NCBI RefSeq assembly: GCF_900113525.1
Contig: NZ_FOPP01000011.1
Coordinates: 1 to 64,000, forward strand
Length of the DNA: 64,000 nucleotides
Direction: 5' to 3'
DNA from: Pedobacter insulae
GTDB taxonomy: Bacteria; Bacteroidota; Bacteroidia; Sphingobacteriales; Sphingobacteriaceae
Under the pieces are notes generated by a model. The model saw nothing but the letters and a program-made list of their open reading frames with translations. It did not search any database and was not told the DNA's origin. The position numbers were made by a program, and so were the translations under genes. How positions within the stretch are numbered: position 1 is the first letter of the stretch; every line of letters begins with the position of its first letter. Positions 55,702 to 64,000 of the stretch are shown one piece after another.

Positions 55702-56397
55702 ATGAATAACATTCCACCGGTTGTTAAGAATTTGCTAATTATTAATGTGCTATTTTTTGTGGCCAAATGGATTTTTGAGCAACAAGGAATTCCATTTGCT
55801 GAGTATTTAGCCGTATTCTACTTCGATTCGCCTTTCTTTAAAATATGGCAGCCACTCACCTACATGTTTATGCACGCAAACACGATGCATATTTTCTTCA
55901 ATATGTTTGCGCTTTATTCGTTTGGAGGAATATTGGAAGCGCATTGGGGGCCTAAGCGCTTTATTAACTTTTACCTTATCACCGGCTTTGGCGCTTTGGC
56001 TTTGCAATGGGCGGTGCAGGCATTCGAAGTTTACCAAATCACGGGTTCAGCGATCAATAATCTCGACACGCTTTCGGTAGCGAGCTTAGCGGACCTAGAA
56101 ACGATGAAATCAATTTACTTTGGACCAATGGTTGGTGCCTCGGGTGCTATTTTTGGTTTGCTCGTGGCTTTCGCAATGCTATACCCCAATATTGAGATGT
56201 ATATTATGTTTATCCCAGTTCCGGTTAAAGCAAAATATATTATTCCAGTTTACATAGTGATTGAGCTATTTTTAGGGATGGGAAAATTTGCCGGAGATTC
56301 TGTGGCCCACTTTGCCCATCTAGGTGGTGCACTGATAGGTTATATTTTAGTTAAGCTATGGCGAAACAAAACAACTTTTTACGATTATTATGACTAG
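55702..56397 (+). CDS. Rhomboid-family intramembrane serine protease
   Basis: Six-helix intramembrane protease of 231 aa that cuts transmembrane segments. Catalytic Ser147 sits in GASGAIFGL and catalytic His206 in HFAHLGGALIGY. The conserved HANTMHIFFNMFALYSFGG loop (about 55-75) is also typical. It overlaps the start of a second rhomboid by 8 bp, so the pair is translated together. Substrates are unknown. Confidence 0.93.
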   Translation: MNNIPPVVKNLLIINVLFFVAKWIFEQQGIPFAEYLAVFYFDSPFFKIWQPLTYMFMHANTMHIFFNMFALYSFGGILEAHWGPKRFINFYLITGFGALALQWAVQAFEVYQITGSAINNLDTLSVASLADLETMKSIYFGPMVGASGAIFGLLVAFAMLYPNIEMYIMFIPVPVKAKYIIPVYIVIELFLGMGKFAGDSVAHFAHLGGALIGYILVKLWRNKTTFYDYYD

Positions 56398-57232
56398 AGG
56401 ATTGTTGCATGAACTGTATATAAAGTTTTTCAAGTCGGGCAGCCCCGCTATGCTATATATAGGTATTAACGTACTTATATTTATTGTTGCTTCCTTGCTG
56501 GGGGTGTTCATGGTTTTCTCTGGCGAAAAGGGATGGCTTACAGCGCAAATTCAGGAGTACTTTGCATTCCCTGCTACCATAGCTAGTTTGCCGTTTAGGT
56601 TTTATACAATTATAACCTACCAGTTTTTTCATGCCGATTTTTTTCATGTTCTATTCAATATGTTATGGTTGTATTGGATGGGACAAATATTCTTAAGTTT
56701 TTTAAAACCCCGTCAATTTCACTTTGTGTATTTGGGTGGCGGTATTTTAGGAGCGCTCACATTTTTATTGCTATTCCACATTGTTCCGGTATTTTCCGTT
56801 CAGCAGGCAACCATTATCGGTTCTTCAGCCTGTGTAATGGCTATTTTAGTTGCCACGGCTACTTTAGTTCCGGATTACAATCTTCAGTTAATGTTACTTG
56901 GAAATGTTAAATTGAAATACCTCGTTTTAGCCTATATCATACTTGATGTTATTGGAACCGGTGGAGCCAATGCCGGCGGGAGCATTGCCCATTTAGGCGG
57001 CGCTTTATTTGGATTTAGTTATATCAAATTATTGCAGAACGGGAAGGACTTGAGCGGTATCTTCGTCAGAAAGCCTAAATTAAAAGTCGTAAGAAATTCC
57101 GCCCCGAAAAAAAGTGAGCATATCGTTAATCAGAAAGAAATAGATGCAATCTTAGATAAAATTTCTAAGGCCGGATATGATCAGTTGAGCAAGGAAGAAA
57201 AGGAGATTTTGTTTAGGGCAAGTAAGAATTAA
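56390..57232 (+). CDS. Rhomboid-family intramembrane protease with C-terminal extension
   Basis: Second rhomboid, 280 aa. The serine motif is GSSACVMAIL rather than the usual GxSG (Ala replaces the final Gly), and the His motif is SIAHLGGALFGF. HADFFHVLFNMLWLYWMG is conserved. A cytosolic tail ends in a helical DUF6576-like piece (ISKAGYDQLSKEEKEILF, about 260-277) that recurs on Bacteroidota rhomboids. It overlaps the previous gene by 8 bp and the next by 1 bp. Activity is likely but less certain than for the first copy. Confidence 0.9.
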   Translation: MTRGLLHELYIKFFKSGSPAMLYIGINVLIFIVASLLGVFMVFSGEKGWLTAQIQEYFAFPATIASLPFRFYTIITYQFFHADFFHVLFNMLWLYWMGQIFLSFLKPRQFHFVYLGGGILGALTFLLLFHIVPVFSVQQATIIGSSACVMAILVATATLVPDYNLQLMLLGNVKLKYLVLAYIILDVIGTGGANAGGSIAHLGGALFGFSYIKLLQNGKDLSGIFVRKPKLKVVRNSAPKKSEHIVNQKEIDAILDKISKAGYDQLSKEEKEILFRASKN

Positions 57233-58341
57233 TGAAAAAAAAGAGGATCACACTTTTTGATAAACTGGTATTTGGGGTAGCCATTCTGTTGGCTATTGGT
57301 ATGTTTATGGGGATTAGAGCTGGAGTAAGCGACCCTCGTGAGCACATGATTATCGCGTTTTTTGGTTTAGCCTATCCATTCTTCCTTTTTGCAAATATTT
57401 TAGTGTTGATCTATTGGGCTTTGCGAGCTAAGTGGGTAGTTGTTATCTTAACTGTAGTTTTGATAGGCTACGGCGGCCACAGTTTAATTGCTACGTTTGG
57501 TTTTTTTGGTAAAAAGGGCGCGCTGCAAAAAGAAGATGTCAAACTGATCAGGATGATGACCTACAACGTGCATAATTTTACCCCTTATGGTGAAAAAATC
57601 TCCTTGTTAACAAAAGAGAAAATGCTGGATCTTGTGGCAACCCAAATGCCCGATGTAATCTGCTTTCAGGAATTCTATACCAGAAAAAAAGGGCCATTTG
57701 ATATCATCGATAGTTTAAAAACGTTGCTCAATATAAAATACTACTACTTTGAGCCCACTATGACGAGTGAGAAGGAATCAATTGGAATGGCGATTTTCTC
57801 TCGTTACCCCATTAAAAATATTGGCAAAATTGAATTCCCAAATGTGAGGGGCAATGAGAGTATATTTGCTGATATACAGGTTAATAATAAGCTGGTAAGA
57901 GTGTATAATGTTCATTTGCAATCCATCTCTTTTGGGAAGGAAGATTATACTTACCTGGACCAGGTTACCAAGGATATGGATCCTCAGGTGACCTCCTCTA
58001 AACGGATTTTGAGGATGCTGAAAGGAGCATTTAAAAAACGAAGCGAGCAGGTTGATCTCATGAAAGCCCACATGAAAACTTGTGAAACGCCGTATATTAT
58101 TGCAGGAGATTTTAACGATACCCCAGCATCTTACGTAGTGAGGAAAATGACCGATTCCTTAAATAATGCATTTATTAAGAAAGGGCAGGGTTTTGGAAAA
58201 ACTTATAACGGTAAGTTCCCCAATTTTCAGATAGATTATATTGCAACCACCAAAGATATTGAGGTGGTAAATTATCAGATTATTGAAGCGAGACTATCCG
58301 ACCATTTTCCCGTTCGCAGCGATCTGCGTTTAAAAGAGTAA
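57232..58341 (+). CDS. Membrane-anchored endonuclease/exonuclease/phosphatase family protein
   Basis: EEP-superfamily hydrolase of 369 aa. Three hydrophobic segments (about 10-30, 40-65, 68-95) anchor it, followed by the catalytic domain. Motifs: MTYNVHNF (Asn), CFQEFY (metal Glu), FSRYPI, GDFNDTP (Asp/Asn) and a terminal SDHFPV (Asp-His). Members cut nucleic acids, phosphoinositides or sphingomyelin; no substrate can be assigned. It starts at a TAATG overlap with the rhomboid gene, so the three genes form one unit. Confidence 0.9.
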   Translation: MKKKRITLFDKLVFGVAILLAIGMFMGIRAGVSDPREHMIIAFFGLAYPFFLFANILVLIYWALRAKWVVVILTVVLIGYGGHSLIATFGFFGKKGALQKEDVKLIRMMTYNVHNFTPYGEKISLLTKEKMLDLVATQMPDVICFQEFYTRKKGPFDIIDSLKTLLNIKYYYFEPTMTSEKESIGMAIFSRYPIKNIGKIEFPNVRGNESIFADIQVNNKLVRVYNVHLQSISFGKEDYTYLDQVTKDMDPQVTSSKRILRMLKGAFKKRSEQVDLMKAHMKTCETPYIIAGDFNDTPASYVVRKMTDSLNNAFIKKGQGFGKTYNGKFPNFQIDYIATTKDIEVVNYQIIEARLSDHFPVRSDLRLKE

Positions 58342-58374
58342 CATAAAAACCAACGTATTTATTAAATTTGCCAC

Positions 58375-59835
58375 ATGATACAAAATCTACAGTTATACAA
58401 TACCATTTCACGGAAAAAGGAATTATTTGAACCGCTAAACGCCCCGCATGTGGGTATGTATGTATGTGGTCCAACAGTTTACAGTGATGTGCATTTGGGT
58501 AATTGTAGAACATTTATCTCTTTCGATTTAATTTTTCGTTACCTGAAGTTTAGCGGATATAAAGTTCGCTATGTGCGTAATTTAACGGACGCCGGGCATT
58601 TAGAAGGAGATCGGGATGAAGGTGATGATAAGTTTGCAAAAAGAGCAAAGTTAGAGCAGTTGGAACCCATGGAAATTGTGCAAAAGTACACACTGGGTTT
58701 TCATGATGTGATGAGGATGTTTAATACCTTGCCTCCAAGCATTGAACCTACCGCAACCGGGCACATTATTGAGCAGATTGAAATGATCAAAACCATTATA
58801 GCCAATGGGTATGGCTATGAGGTTGATGGAACGATTTATTTCGATGTAGAGAAATACAGCAAGGAATATAATTATACCGTATTAACCAACCGCAATTTAG
58901 AGGATATGCTTGCCAATACCAGGGAGCTGGGTGGACAGGATGATAAGCATGGGAGGTTAGATTTTGCGCTTTGGATTAAAGCTAAGCCCGAGACATTAAT
59001 GCAGTGGGCATCTCCTTGGGGCGCTGGTTTTCCGGGATGGCATATTGAATGCTCTGCGATGAGTGCAAAATATTTAGGTCAGGAGTTTGATATACATGGG
59101 GGAGGCCTGGATTTGGCAGCAACGCACCACACCAACGAAATTGCACAGTCGGAAGCATGTAGCCACCACCAGCCCGCAAAATATTGGATGCATACCAATA
59201 TGTTAACGGTAAATGGTACGAGAATGTCAAAATCTGCCGGCAATGGTTTCTTGCCGGGTGAGTTGTTTACCGGTAACCACCCATTGTTAAAAAAGGGGTA
59301 TAGTCCTATGACAGTGAAGTTTTTCATGTTGCAGGCCCATTATCGCAGTACTTTAGATTTCTCTAATGAGGCATTAGAAGCTTCTGAAAAAGGATTTAGA
59401 CGTTTAATGAGTGCCATCAGTTTGCTGCCAAAGCTTAAGGCTAGCGAAGAAGGTGATTTTGAAATTGAGCAATTGCGCATCAATTGTATCAACGCTATGA
59501 ACGACGATTTTAACAGTCCGATTGTAATTGCCGAGTTATTTGAAGCGGTAAGAATCATTAATACCGTTTATGATGGAGGGGCAAAAATTTCCTCAATTGA
59601 ACTGGAAAAGTTGAATACTTTGATGAATGATTTTGTATTTGATGTATTCGGATTAAAGGACGAGGATAGTAGCAATGTAGAGCTGAATGATATATTGGAT
59701 ATGGTTATTACGCTTAGGAAGGATGCTAAAGAGAATAAAGATTATGCAACATCTGATAAGATTAGAATCGGTTTGCAGGAAATAGGCATACAACTAAAAG
59801 ACAGTAAAGAAGGAACAACTTGGAGTAAAGTTTAG
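58375..59835 (+). CDS. cysS: Cysteine--tRNA ligase
   Basis: Class I aminoacyl-tRNA synthetase charging tRNA-Cys. HIGH motif as HLGN (VYSDVHLGNCRT, about 42-53), KMSKS as RMSKS (about 283-287), zinc-binding Cys/His in YVCGPTV and GWHIECSAMS, and WHxEC intact. 486 aa is standard. A TAAATTTG box ends 4 bp before the start, perhaps a -7 element of a leaderless promoter, but without a -33 box. Housekeeping gene; the M28 peptidase follows after 7 bp. Confidence 0.97.
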   Translation: MIQNLQLYNTISRKKELFEPLNAPHVGMYVCGPTVYSDVHLGNCRTFISFDLIFRYLKFSGYKVRYVRNLTDAGHLEGDRDEGDDKFAKRAKLEQLEPMEIVQKYTLGFHDVMRMFNTLPPSIEPTATGHIIEQIEMIKTIIANGYGYEVDGTIYFDVEKYSKEYNYTVLTNRNLEDMLANTRELGGQDDKHGRLDFALWIKAKPETLMQWASPWGAGFPGWHIECSAMSAKYLGQEFDIHGGGLDLAATHHTNEIAQSEACSHHQPAKYWMHTNMLTVNGTRMSKSAGNGFLPGELFTGNHPLLKKGYSPMTVKFFMLQAHYRSTLDFSNEALEASEKGFRRLMSAISLLPKLKASEEGDFEIEQLRINCINAMNDDFNSPIVIAELFEAVRIINTVYDGGAKISSIELEKLNTLMNDFVFDVFGLKDEDSSNVELNDILDMVITLRKDAKENKDYATSDKIRIGLQEIGIQLKDSKEGTTWSKV

Positions 59836-59842
59836 TAAAACA

Positions 59843-60841
59843 ATGAGTAATATGTATAAAAGGGGTAAGCTATCTTTGTTGTTGTCTTTAATGGTATTGA
59901 TAGGCTGTAATTCAGATCAACAACAAGAATCGACAAAGGAGGAGCAAAAAATGGTTGCCTTGATGTCTCCAGATTTTAATGCCGATAGTGCGTTTGCTTA
60001 TGTTAAGGCGCAGGTTGATTTTGGTCCGCGGATTCCTTCTACCCCAGCGCATTCGAAATGTGCGAAGTATTTGGAGCAAAAGTTACAATCTTTCGGCGGC
60101 GAGGTGTTCATACAGGAGGCTCCAGTTAAAACTTATGATGGAAAGACACATCAATTAAAAAATATTATTGCTGCATTTTATCCCGAAAAAAAGCAACGTG
60201 TTTTGATCACCGCACATTGGGATGCACGTCCTTTTTCTGATCAGGATATGGATGAGGCTAGTAGGGATAAAGCATTTGATGCCGCAAATGATGGTGCGAG
60301 TGGCGTTGCGGTAGTGCTCGAAATGGCGCGCCAAATTCAAATGAAGCAGCCAAATGTAGGGGTGGATTTTATTTTGTGGGATATAGAAGATTATGGAAAA
60401 TCTAATGACGAAACGGAAAAGGAGACGACCTGGTGCATTGGTTCTCAGTATTGGTATAGAAACCCGCCAGTGAAGGGATATAAACCATTGTATGGTATTA
60501 ATTTGGATATGGTTGGGGGAGAAAGTGCGCAATTTGCAATGGATGAGGTATCTCGACAATATGCGCCGCAAGTAGTACAAAAGGTTTGGAGTATTGCTAG
60601 TGAGATTGGTTACTCAAATTATTTTGTTAACCTAAATTCTGGCAGCTTAATTGATGATCATTATTGGGTTAACCAGGCGGGTATACCTTGTATTGATATT
60701 ATTCATTTTACTGATGCGACGGGTTTTTACAAAAACTGGCATACGCAATTAGATAATTTAAATAATATTGACCGGAATACTTTAAAGGCAGTGGGACAGG
60801 TTGTTTTAGAAACAATCTATAGGGAAAAACCAGCAGCCTAG
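59843..60841 (+). CDS. M28-family zinc peptidase, lipoprotein (glutaminyl cyclase-like)
   Basis: Lipoprotein (LIGC, Cys22) of 332 aa with the M28 fold. Zinc-site segments: ITAHWDARPF, AANDGASGVAV, LWDIEDYG and IHFTDATGFYKNWHT. The layout resembles bacterial/animal-type glutaminyl-peptide cyclotransferases, so it may form N-terminal pyroglutamate on periplasmic proteins or act as an aminopeptidase. It starts 7 bp after cysS and is probably co-transcribed. Confidence 0.9.
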   Translation: MSNMYKRGKLSLLLSLMVLIGCNSDQQQESTKEEQKMVALMSPDFNADSAFAYVKAQVDFGPRIPSTPAHSKCAKYLEQKLQSFGGEVFIQEAPVKTYDGKTHQLKNIIAAFYPEKKQRVLITAHWDARPFSDQDMDEASRDKAFDAANDGASGVAVVLEMARQIQMKQPNVGVDFILWDIEDYGKSNDETEKETTWCIGSQYWYRNPPVKGYKPLYGINLDMVGGESAQFAMDEVSRQYAPQVVQKVWSIASEIGYSNYFVNLNSGSLIDDHYWVNQAGIPCIDIIHFTDATGFYKNWHTQLDNLNNIDRNTLKAVGQVVLETIYREKPAA

Positions 60842-60884
60842 TGTTAATTGTTAATTTACTTATATTAGCTAAATATTTACTCCT

Positions 60885-61739
60885 ATGAAAAGAATTATTT
60901 ATACCTTATTTGTTTTGTCTGCCGGATTTTCGGCCTTTGCCCAGAAATCAGATGGCAGTGCAAAGTCGCTGGCAAAAACAGAAGTAGCTTTTTCAGATTA
61001 CGCCTTAAAGAATGGAACTAGTGACGCGTTTGCCACTTTTGCTGCGTCAGATGCAGTTGTATTTAGGCCAAACGCAGTTAATGCAAGACAATTTTATGCG
61101 AGCGCTCCAGATATGAAAAATTTATCATGGTCGCCCAGCTATACACAGATTTCGAGAAGCAGGGACTGGGGTTTTACAACTGGTGCTTATCTTGTTGATG
61201 GTGAGCAAAAATCATACGGGCAGTATGTTTCTGTATGGCGCGGTAAAAATGGGAATTGGGAAATGATTTTAGACATGGGAACTGAAACAAACAAGCCATT
61301 AGACAAGGTAACCCCGGTTATCATAGAACCAAAAGATAAGTTCAAGCCTTTTTTTGCAACCGAGAAGGAGTTGAAAATGAGTAGAGATATTATCTATACC
61401 ACCGAAAAAACACTGAACACCACGTTAAAAACCTACGGATCTAGTGCTTTTTCTGGTTTTTTAAGTGCTAATTCTCGTTTATTATTCCCTGGAACTGAAC
61501 CAATCATTGGAAAAGAAAATATTCAGGCTTTTAACTACAGGATGATTGATAAAATAAGTTTAAAGACTACGTCGGCTGATAAAGCACTGGGTGGTGATCT
61601 TGCTTATACTTATGGGATTGCTACAATCGATTATAAAACCGATTTGCGCGAGAGCTTCAATTATCTATATATATGGGAGCGCCAGGCAGATTTTAGCTGG
61701 AACATCTTAGTACAGATTTACACTTTGGCCGACCGTTAA
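60885..61739 (+). CDS. Secreted NTF2-like (DUF4440/SnoaL-type) protein
   Basis: Signal peptide (about 1-20, ending AFAQ), then two NTF2-like cone folds (about 28-145 and 165-280), each with the pattern of helices followed by W-rich strands (YVSVWRGKNGNWEMILDMG and YLYIWERQADFSWNILVQI). Tandem duplication inside the protein is suggested by these matching ends. Function is unknown. It is followed after 4 bp by the GDPD-like gene, so the two may work together in the periplasm. Confidence 0.8.
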   Translation: MKRIIYTLFVLSAGFSAFAQKSDGSAKSLAKTEVAFSDYALKNGTSDAFATFAASDAVVFRPNAVNARQFYASAPDMKNLSWSPSYTQISRSRDWGFTTGAYLVDGEQKSYGQYVSVWRGKNGNWEMILDMGTETNKPLDKVTPVIIEPKDKFKPFFATEKELKMSRDIIYTTEKTLNTTLKTYGSSAFSGFLSANSRLLFPGTEPIIGKENIQAFNYRMIDKISLKTTSADKALGGDLAYTYGIATIDYKTDLRESFNYLYIWERQADFSWNILVQIYTLADR

Positions 61740-61743
61740 CAGG

Positions 61744-62625
61744 ATGAGGAGACTGATAGTTTTATTTGCCATTTTGCAAGGGGCATTGGGAGCATTTGCC
61801 CAAGAAAAATTTGATGTACAAGGTAAAGCAGGCTGTAGGGGAATTATGCCCGAAAACACCATTGCCGGAATGATTAAGGCGTTAGACTTAGGGGTAACTA
61901 CTTTAGAAATGGATGCGGTGATATCGAAAGACCTCCAAGTGGTGTTATCTCAAGAGCCTTATTTTAACCATGAAATTAGCCTTTCTCCAGATGGGAAGTT
62001 AATTGCTTTCAAAGACCAAAAGAAGCATAATATCTTTAAAATGGACTATGTCGATATTCAGCAGTACGATGTAGGAAGTAAGCCTCACCCACGATTTCCT
62101 GGTCAGCAGAAATATAAAGCTTATAAGCCTCTGCTTGGAGAGATGATCGATTCTGTAGAAAGCTATGTAAAATTAAATCGCTTAGCTAAGCCAGATTATA
62201 GTATTGAAACAAAATTAATCCCTAAGGGGGACAATGAGTTTCAACCCGATGCAGCCACCTATATTGAACTCATCATGGCGACTGTGAAGAAGAAGAAAAT
62301 TGAAAAGCGCGTGATTATTCAATCTTTTGATGTGAGAACCTTGCAGTATCTTCATAAGAAATATCCTAAAATAAGAACCGCTCTTTTAATTGATGAGAAA
62401 GAGGATTTCGAAGATAATATTAAGGAACTAGGTTTTAATCCGACTATATACAGCCCTTATTCGGTATTGGTAGGCAAATCATTGGTAGAAAAATGTCATG
62501 CATTAGGCATTAAAATTATTCCCTGGACGATCAATTCGACAAAAGACATTAAGTATTTGATGAATTTAGGAGTAGACGGCATCATTACTGATTATCCAAA
62601 TTTAATGGGGCAGCTTAATAACTAG
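61744..62625 (+). CDS. GDPD-family protein lacking both catalytic histidines
   Basis: Glycerophosphodiester phosphodiesterase fold with signal peptide (about 1-20). The family pattern GHRG..PENT is here QGKAGCRGIMPENT, so the catalytic His is Lys28. The second catalytic His of the usual LSHEP is Gln70 in LSQEPYFN. The PENT Glu and LEMD acids that bind metal remain, and the rest of the barrel (KPDYSIETK, VIIQSFDVRTLQ, GVDGIITDYP) is complete. It is most likely a catalytically dead pseudoenzyme or has changed chemistry. Starts 4 bp after the NTF2-like gene. Confidence 0.9.
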   Translation: MRRLIVLFAILQGALGAFAQEKFDVQGKAGCRGIMPENTIAGMIKALDLGVTTLEMDAVISKDLQVVLSQEPYFNHEISLSPDGKLIAFKDQKKHNIFKMDYVDIQQYDVGSKPHPRFPGQQKYKAYKPLLGEMIDSVESYVKLNRLAKPDYSIETKLIPKGDNEFQPDAATYIELIMATVKKKKIEKRVIIQSFDVRTLQYLHKKYPKIRTALLIDEKEDFEDNIKELGFNPTIYSPYSVLVGKSLVEKCHALGIKIIPWTINSTKDIKYLMNLGVDGIITDYPNLMGQLNN

Positions 62626-62640
62626 TTGGTTTCTTTTTGG

Positions 62641-62695
62641 AGCAAAATAATAGCGCGACGGTTAGGGTCGGCAATCGCCTGAAAAATATTTTGCT
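62641..62695. other. Long-range inverted repeat between converging genes
   Basis: Perfect 9-bp arms AGCAAAATA / TATTTTGCT enclose 37 bp with a smaller GCGA / TCGC pair inside. It fills the 68-bp gap between the converging GDPD and MoxR genes. A bidirectional transcription end or RNA fold is possible; there is no strong T run. Confidence 0.3.
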
Positions 62696-63656
62696 AAAAT
62701 AAGTCTTTGATAATTTGTTCAATGGATAAACCTTCAGCTTCTGCCCGGTAATTTCGCACAATACGGTGGCGTAAAATCTGCTCTGCTACTGCTTGTACAT
62801 CCTCAATATCGGGAGCATATTTTCCAGAAATTGCCGCATGGCATTTAGCACCTAATACTAGAAACTGAGATGCTCGTGGCCCTGCTCCCCAACTTACATA
62901 ATTGTTAATAGCGGCAGACGCTAGTGGGGTGTTGGGGCGAGTTTTTGAAACTAATTTAACCGCATATTCTAAAACATGGTCAGTAACCGGAATACTACGG
63001 ATTAGTTGCTGGAAATATTGGATTTCGCTGGCATTGATTACTTTAGTCAATTTAACTTCGCTATTGCTTGTGGTATTTTTAACAATCGTTAGTTCGTCTG
63101 CAAATGTTGGATAATCTAAGTGAATGTTGAACATAAAACGATCCAATTGTGCTTCCGGAAGGGGGTAAGTCCCTTCTTGCTCAATCGGATTTTGCGTAGC
63201 GAGTACAAAAAATGGTTGTGGCAAACTGTGGGTGTGGCCTGCGATAGTTACCGCTTTCTCTTGCATGGCTTCGAGTAAAGCAGCTTGAGTTTTCGGCGGT
63301 GTCCGGTTAATTTCGTCGGCCAAGATAATGTTCGCGAAAATCGGTCCTTTGATAAACTTAAGGTGGCGGTCTTCGCCAAGTATTTCCGCCCCGATAATAT
63401 CACTTGGCATTAAATCTGGCGTAAATTGAATACGATTAAAAGAAAGGTCTAAGACACTTGAAACAGTTTGCACCAATAAGGTTTTAGCTAAACCTGGTAC
63501 ACCAACTAATAGGCAATGGCCATTACTGAAAATAGCGACCAACACCGATTTAATTACTTCATCTTGTCCAATAACTACTTTGTTAATTTCGGATTGGATT
63601 TTTTTGAAGGACTGATGCAGTGCATCGACGGCTTTTACTTCGCTTTCAAATTGCAT
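62694..63656 (-). CDS. MoxR-family AAA+ ATPase
   Basis: AAA+ chaperone-like ATPase of 320 aa. Walker A GVPGLAKT (about 52-59), Walker B ILADEINR (about 112-119), ATQNPIEQEGTYPLPEAQLDRF sensor region in consecutive blocks (about 156-177) and a C-terminal AAA lid (about 235-310). MoxR proteins mature partner proteins, often vWA-domain proteins in the same operon. It lies 5 bp after a prolyl isomerase gene, which is probably in the same unit. No vWA gene is visible downstream. Confidence 0.95.
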   Translation of the reverse strand: MQFESEVKAVDALHQSFKKIQSEINKVVIGQDEVIKSVLVAIFSNGHCLLVGVPGLAKTLLVQTVSSVLDLSFNRIQFTPDLMPSDIIGAEILGEDRHLKFIKGPIFANIILADEINRTPPKTQAALLEAMQEKAVTIAGHTHSLPQPFFVLATQNPIEQEGTYPLPEAQLDRFMFNIHLDYPTFADELTIVKNTTSNSEVKLTKVINASEIQYFQQLIRSIPVTDHVLEYAVKLVSKTRPNTPLASAAINNYVSWGAGPRASQFLVLGAKCHAAISGKYAPDIEDVQAVAEQILRHRIVRNYRAEAEGLSIEQIIKDLF

Positions 63657-63661
63657 GCAAC

Positions 63662-64000
63662 TTATTTGTTTTCGTTTTTAGCCCAAAGTTTCATTTCGTC
63701 GCAAGTTGCAAATTCCTCGTCAACTTTGATATATGTTGTCTCTTTGCGTTTTTGGAACCACTCGCTTACTACGCGGTCTTCCTTTTCTTTTTGGGCGCGT
63801 TCCTTGAATTTAGGGTAATCCTGCTCCAAATTTCCTTTGTGAGGAGGTATTTTGGATTTCAAGAAGAAAATTTTATAACCCTCTTTACCTTGTTCAGGAC
63901 TTGAAAAAGCAACCGGTTGAGAAACTTCTCCGACTTTCATCGTATCAATTACGACAAAAACACTTGGATCTAGCTTATCAACGGGAATAAATGTTGTTCT
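63662..64000 (-). CDS. Parvulin-type peptidylprolyl isomerase, C-terminal part (partial)
   Basis: The frame stays open to the window edge, reading from an upstream TFIPVDKLDPSVFVVID to MKVGEVSQPVAFSSPEQGK, then a coiled, charged helix with EEFATCDEM near the end. The KVGEVSQPVAF and KIFFLKSK segments are those of the C-terminal parvulin domain of SurA-like outer-membrane chaperones. Upstream domains are outside the window. It precedes MoxR on the same strand by 5 bp. Confidence 0.85.
   Translation of the reverse strand, partial: RTTFIPVDKLDPSVFVVIDTMKVGEVSQPVAFSSPEQGKEGYKIFFLKSKIPPHKGNLEQDYPKFKERAQKEKEDRVVSEWFQKRKETTYIKVDEEFATCDEMKLWAKNENK

Noticed and set aside
55094..55766. Minus-strand reading frames with repeated QRSNLTLHSQKIASYLAMT-like protein segments
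   Set aside because: They are translations of the REP-like DNA repeats, overlap mutL and the rhomboid start, and such peptides are known database artefacts.

Overview
The window looks like chromosomal DNA of a soil- or plant-associated Bacteroidota, most likely Sphingobacteriaceae (Pedobacter-like). The basis is SusC/SusD receptors, FecI/FecR sigma/anti-sigma pairs, DUF6266, OMP_b-brl_3 type receptors, a TTTG-N19-TAnnTTTG type promoter and AT-rich spacers. This assignment is inferred from gene families, not from a marker gene. I saw no rRNA, tRNA or CRISPR array.

Layout. 1-3194: a complete IS21-type element (istA, istB) inserted into a minus-strand PAS sensor gene. 3458-19046: a polysaccharide utilisation locus with ECF sigma, FecR, SusC, SusD, an FAD oxidoreductase, two GH78 alpha-L-rhamnosidases, a TIM-barrel sugar isomerase and a DUF3472 protein. 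The predicted substrate is a rhamnose-containing glycan or glycoside. 19107-21266: a CHASE/PAS sensor that has an H-box but no ATPase domain. 21361-32724: a second sigma/FecR pair, three TonB-dependent beta-barrel receptors, an Hsp70-like protein and a MarR regulator with candidate operators upstream of the third receptor. 32721-39722: two single-domain response regulators, a stress-type SDR, the xylAB operon with a divergent LacI regulator and a palindromic operator between them, and a fatty acid desaturase.

39840-53115: GH13 amylase lipoprotein, GH29 fucosidase, S10-like peptidase, a small membrane protein plus SPFH protein, accA, msrA, a 2OG-Fe(II) oxygenase, a PhnA-like protein, a DUF6266 gene preceded by short tandem iteron-like repeats, a serine hydrolase carrying a GH3 C-domain remnant, and a YtcJ-type amidohydrolase. 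53281-62625: mutL, a 0.5-kb array of REP-like palindromic repeats, two rhomboids, an EEP-family phosphatase/nuclease, cysS, an M28 peptidase, an NTF2-like protein, and a GDPD-family protein lacking both catalytic histidines. 62694-64000: MoxR ATPase and the end of a parvulin-type prolyl isomerase on the minus strand.

Overall the window is a glycan-scavenging region: extracytoplasmic sensing (sigma/anti-sigma, MarR, LacI) drives outer-membrane import and periplasmic depolymerisation of rhamnose-, fucose-, glucan- and xylose-containing material, with housekeeping genes between. The items most worth a second look are the dead GDPD, the ATPase-less sensor, the LacI-type palindromes at two loci, the MarR operator candidates, the iteron cluster at DUF6266, the GH3-remnant serine hydrolase and the repeat array after mutL.
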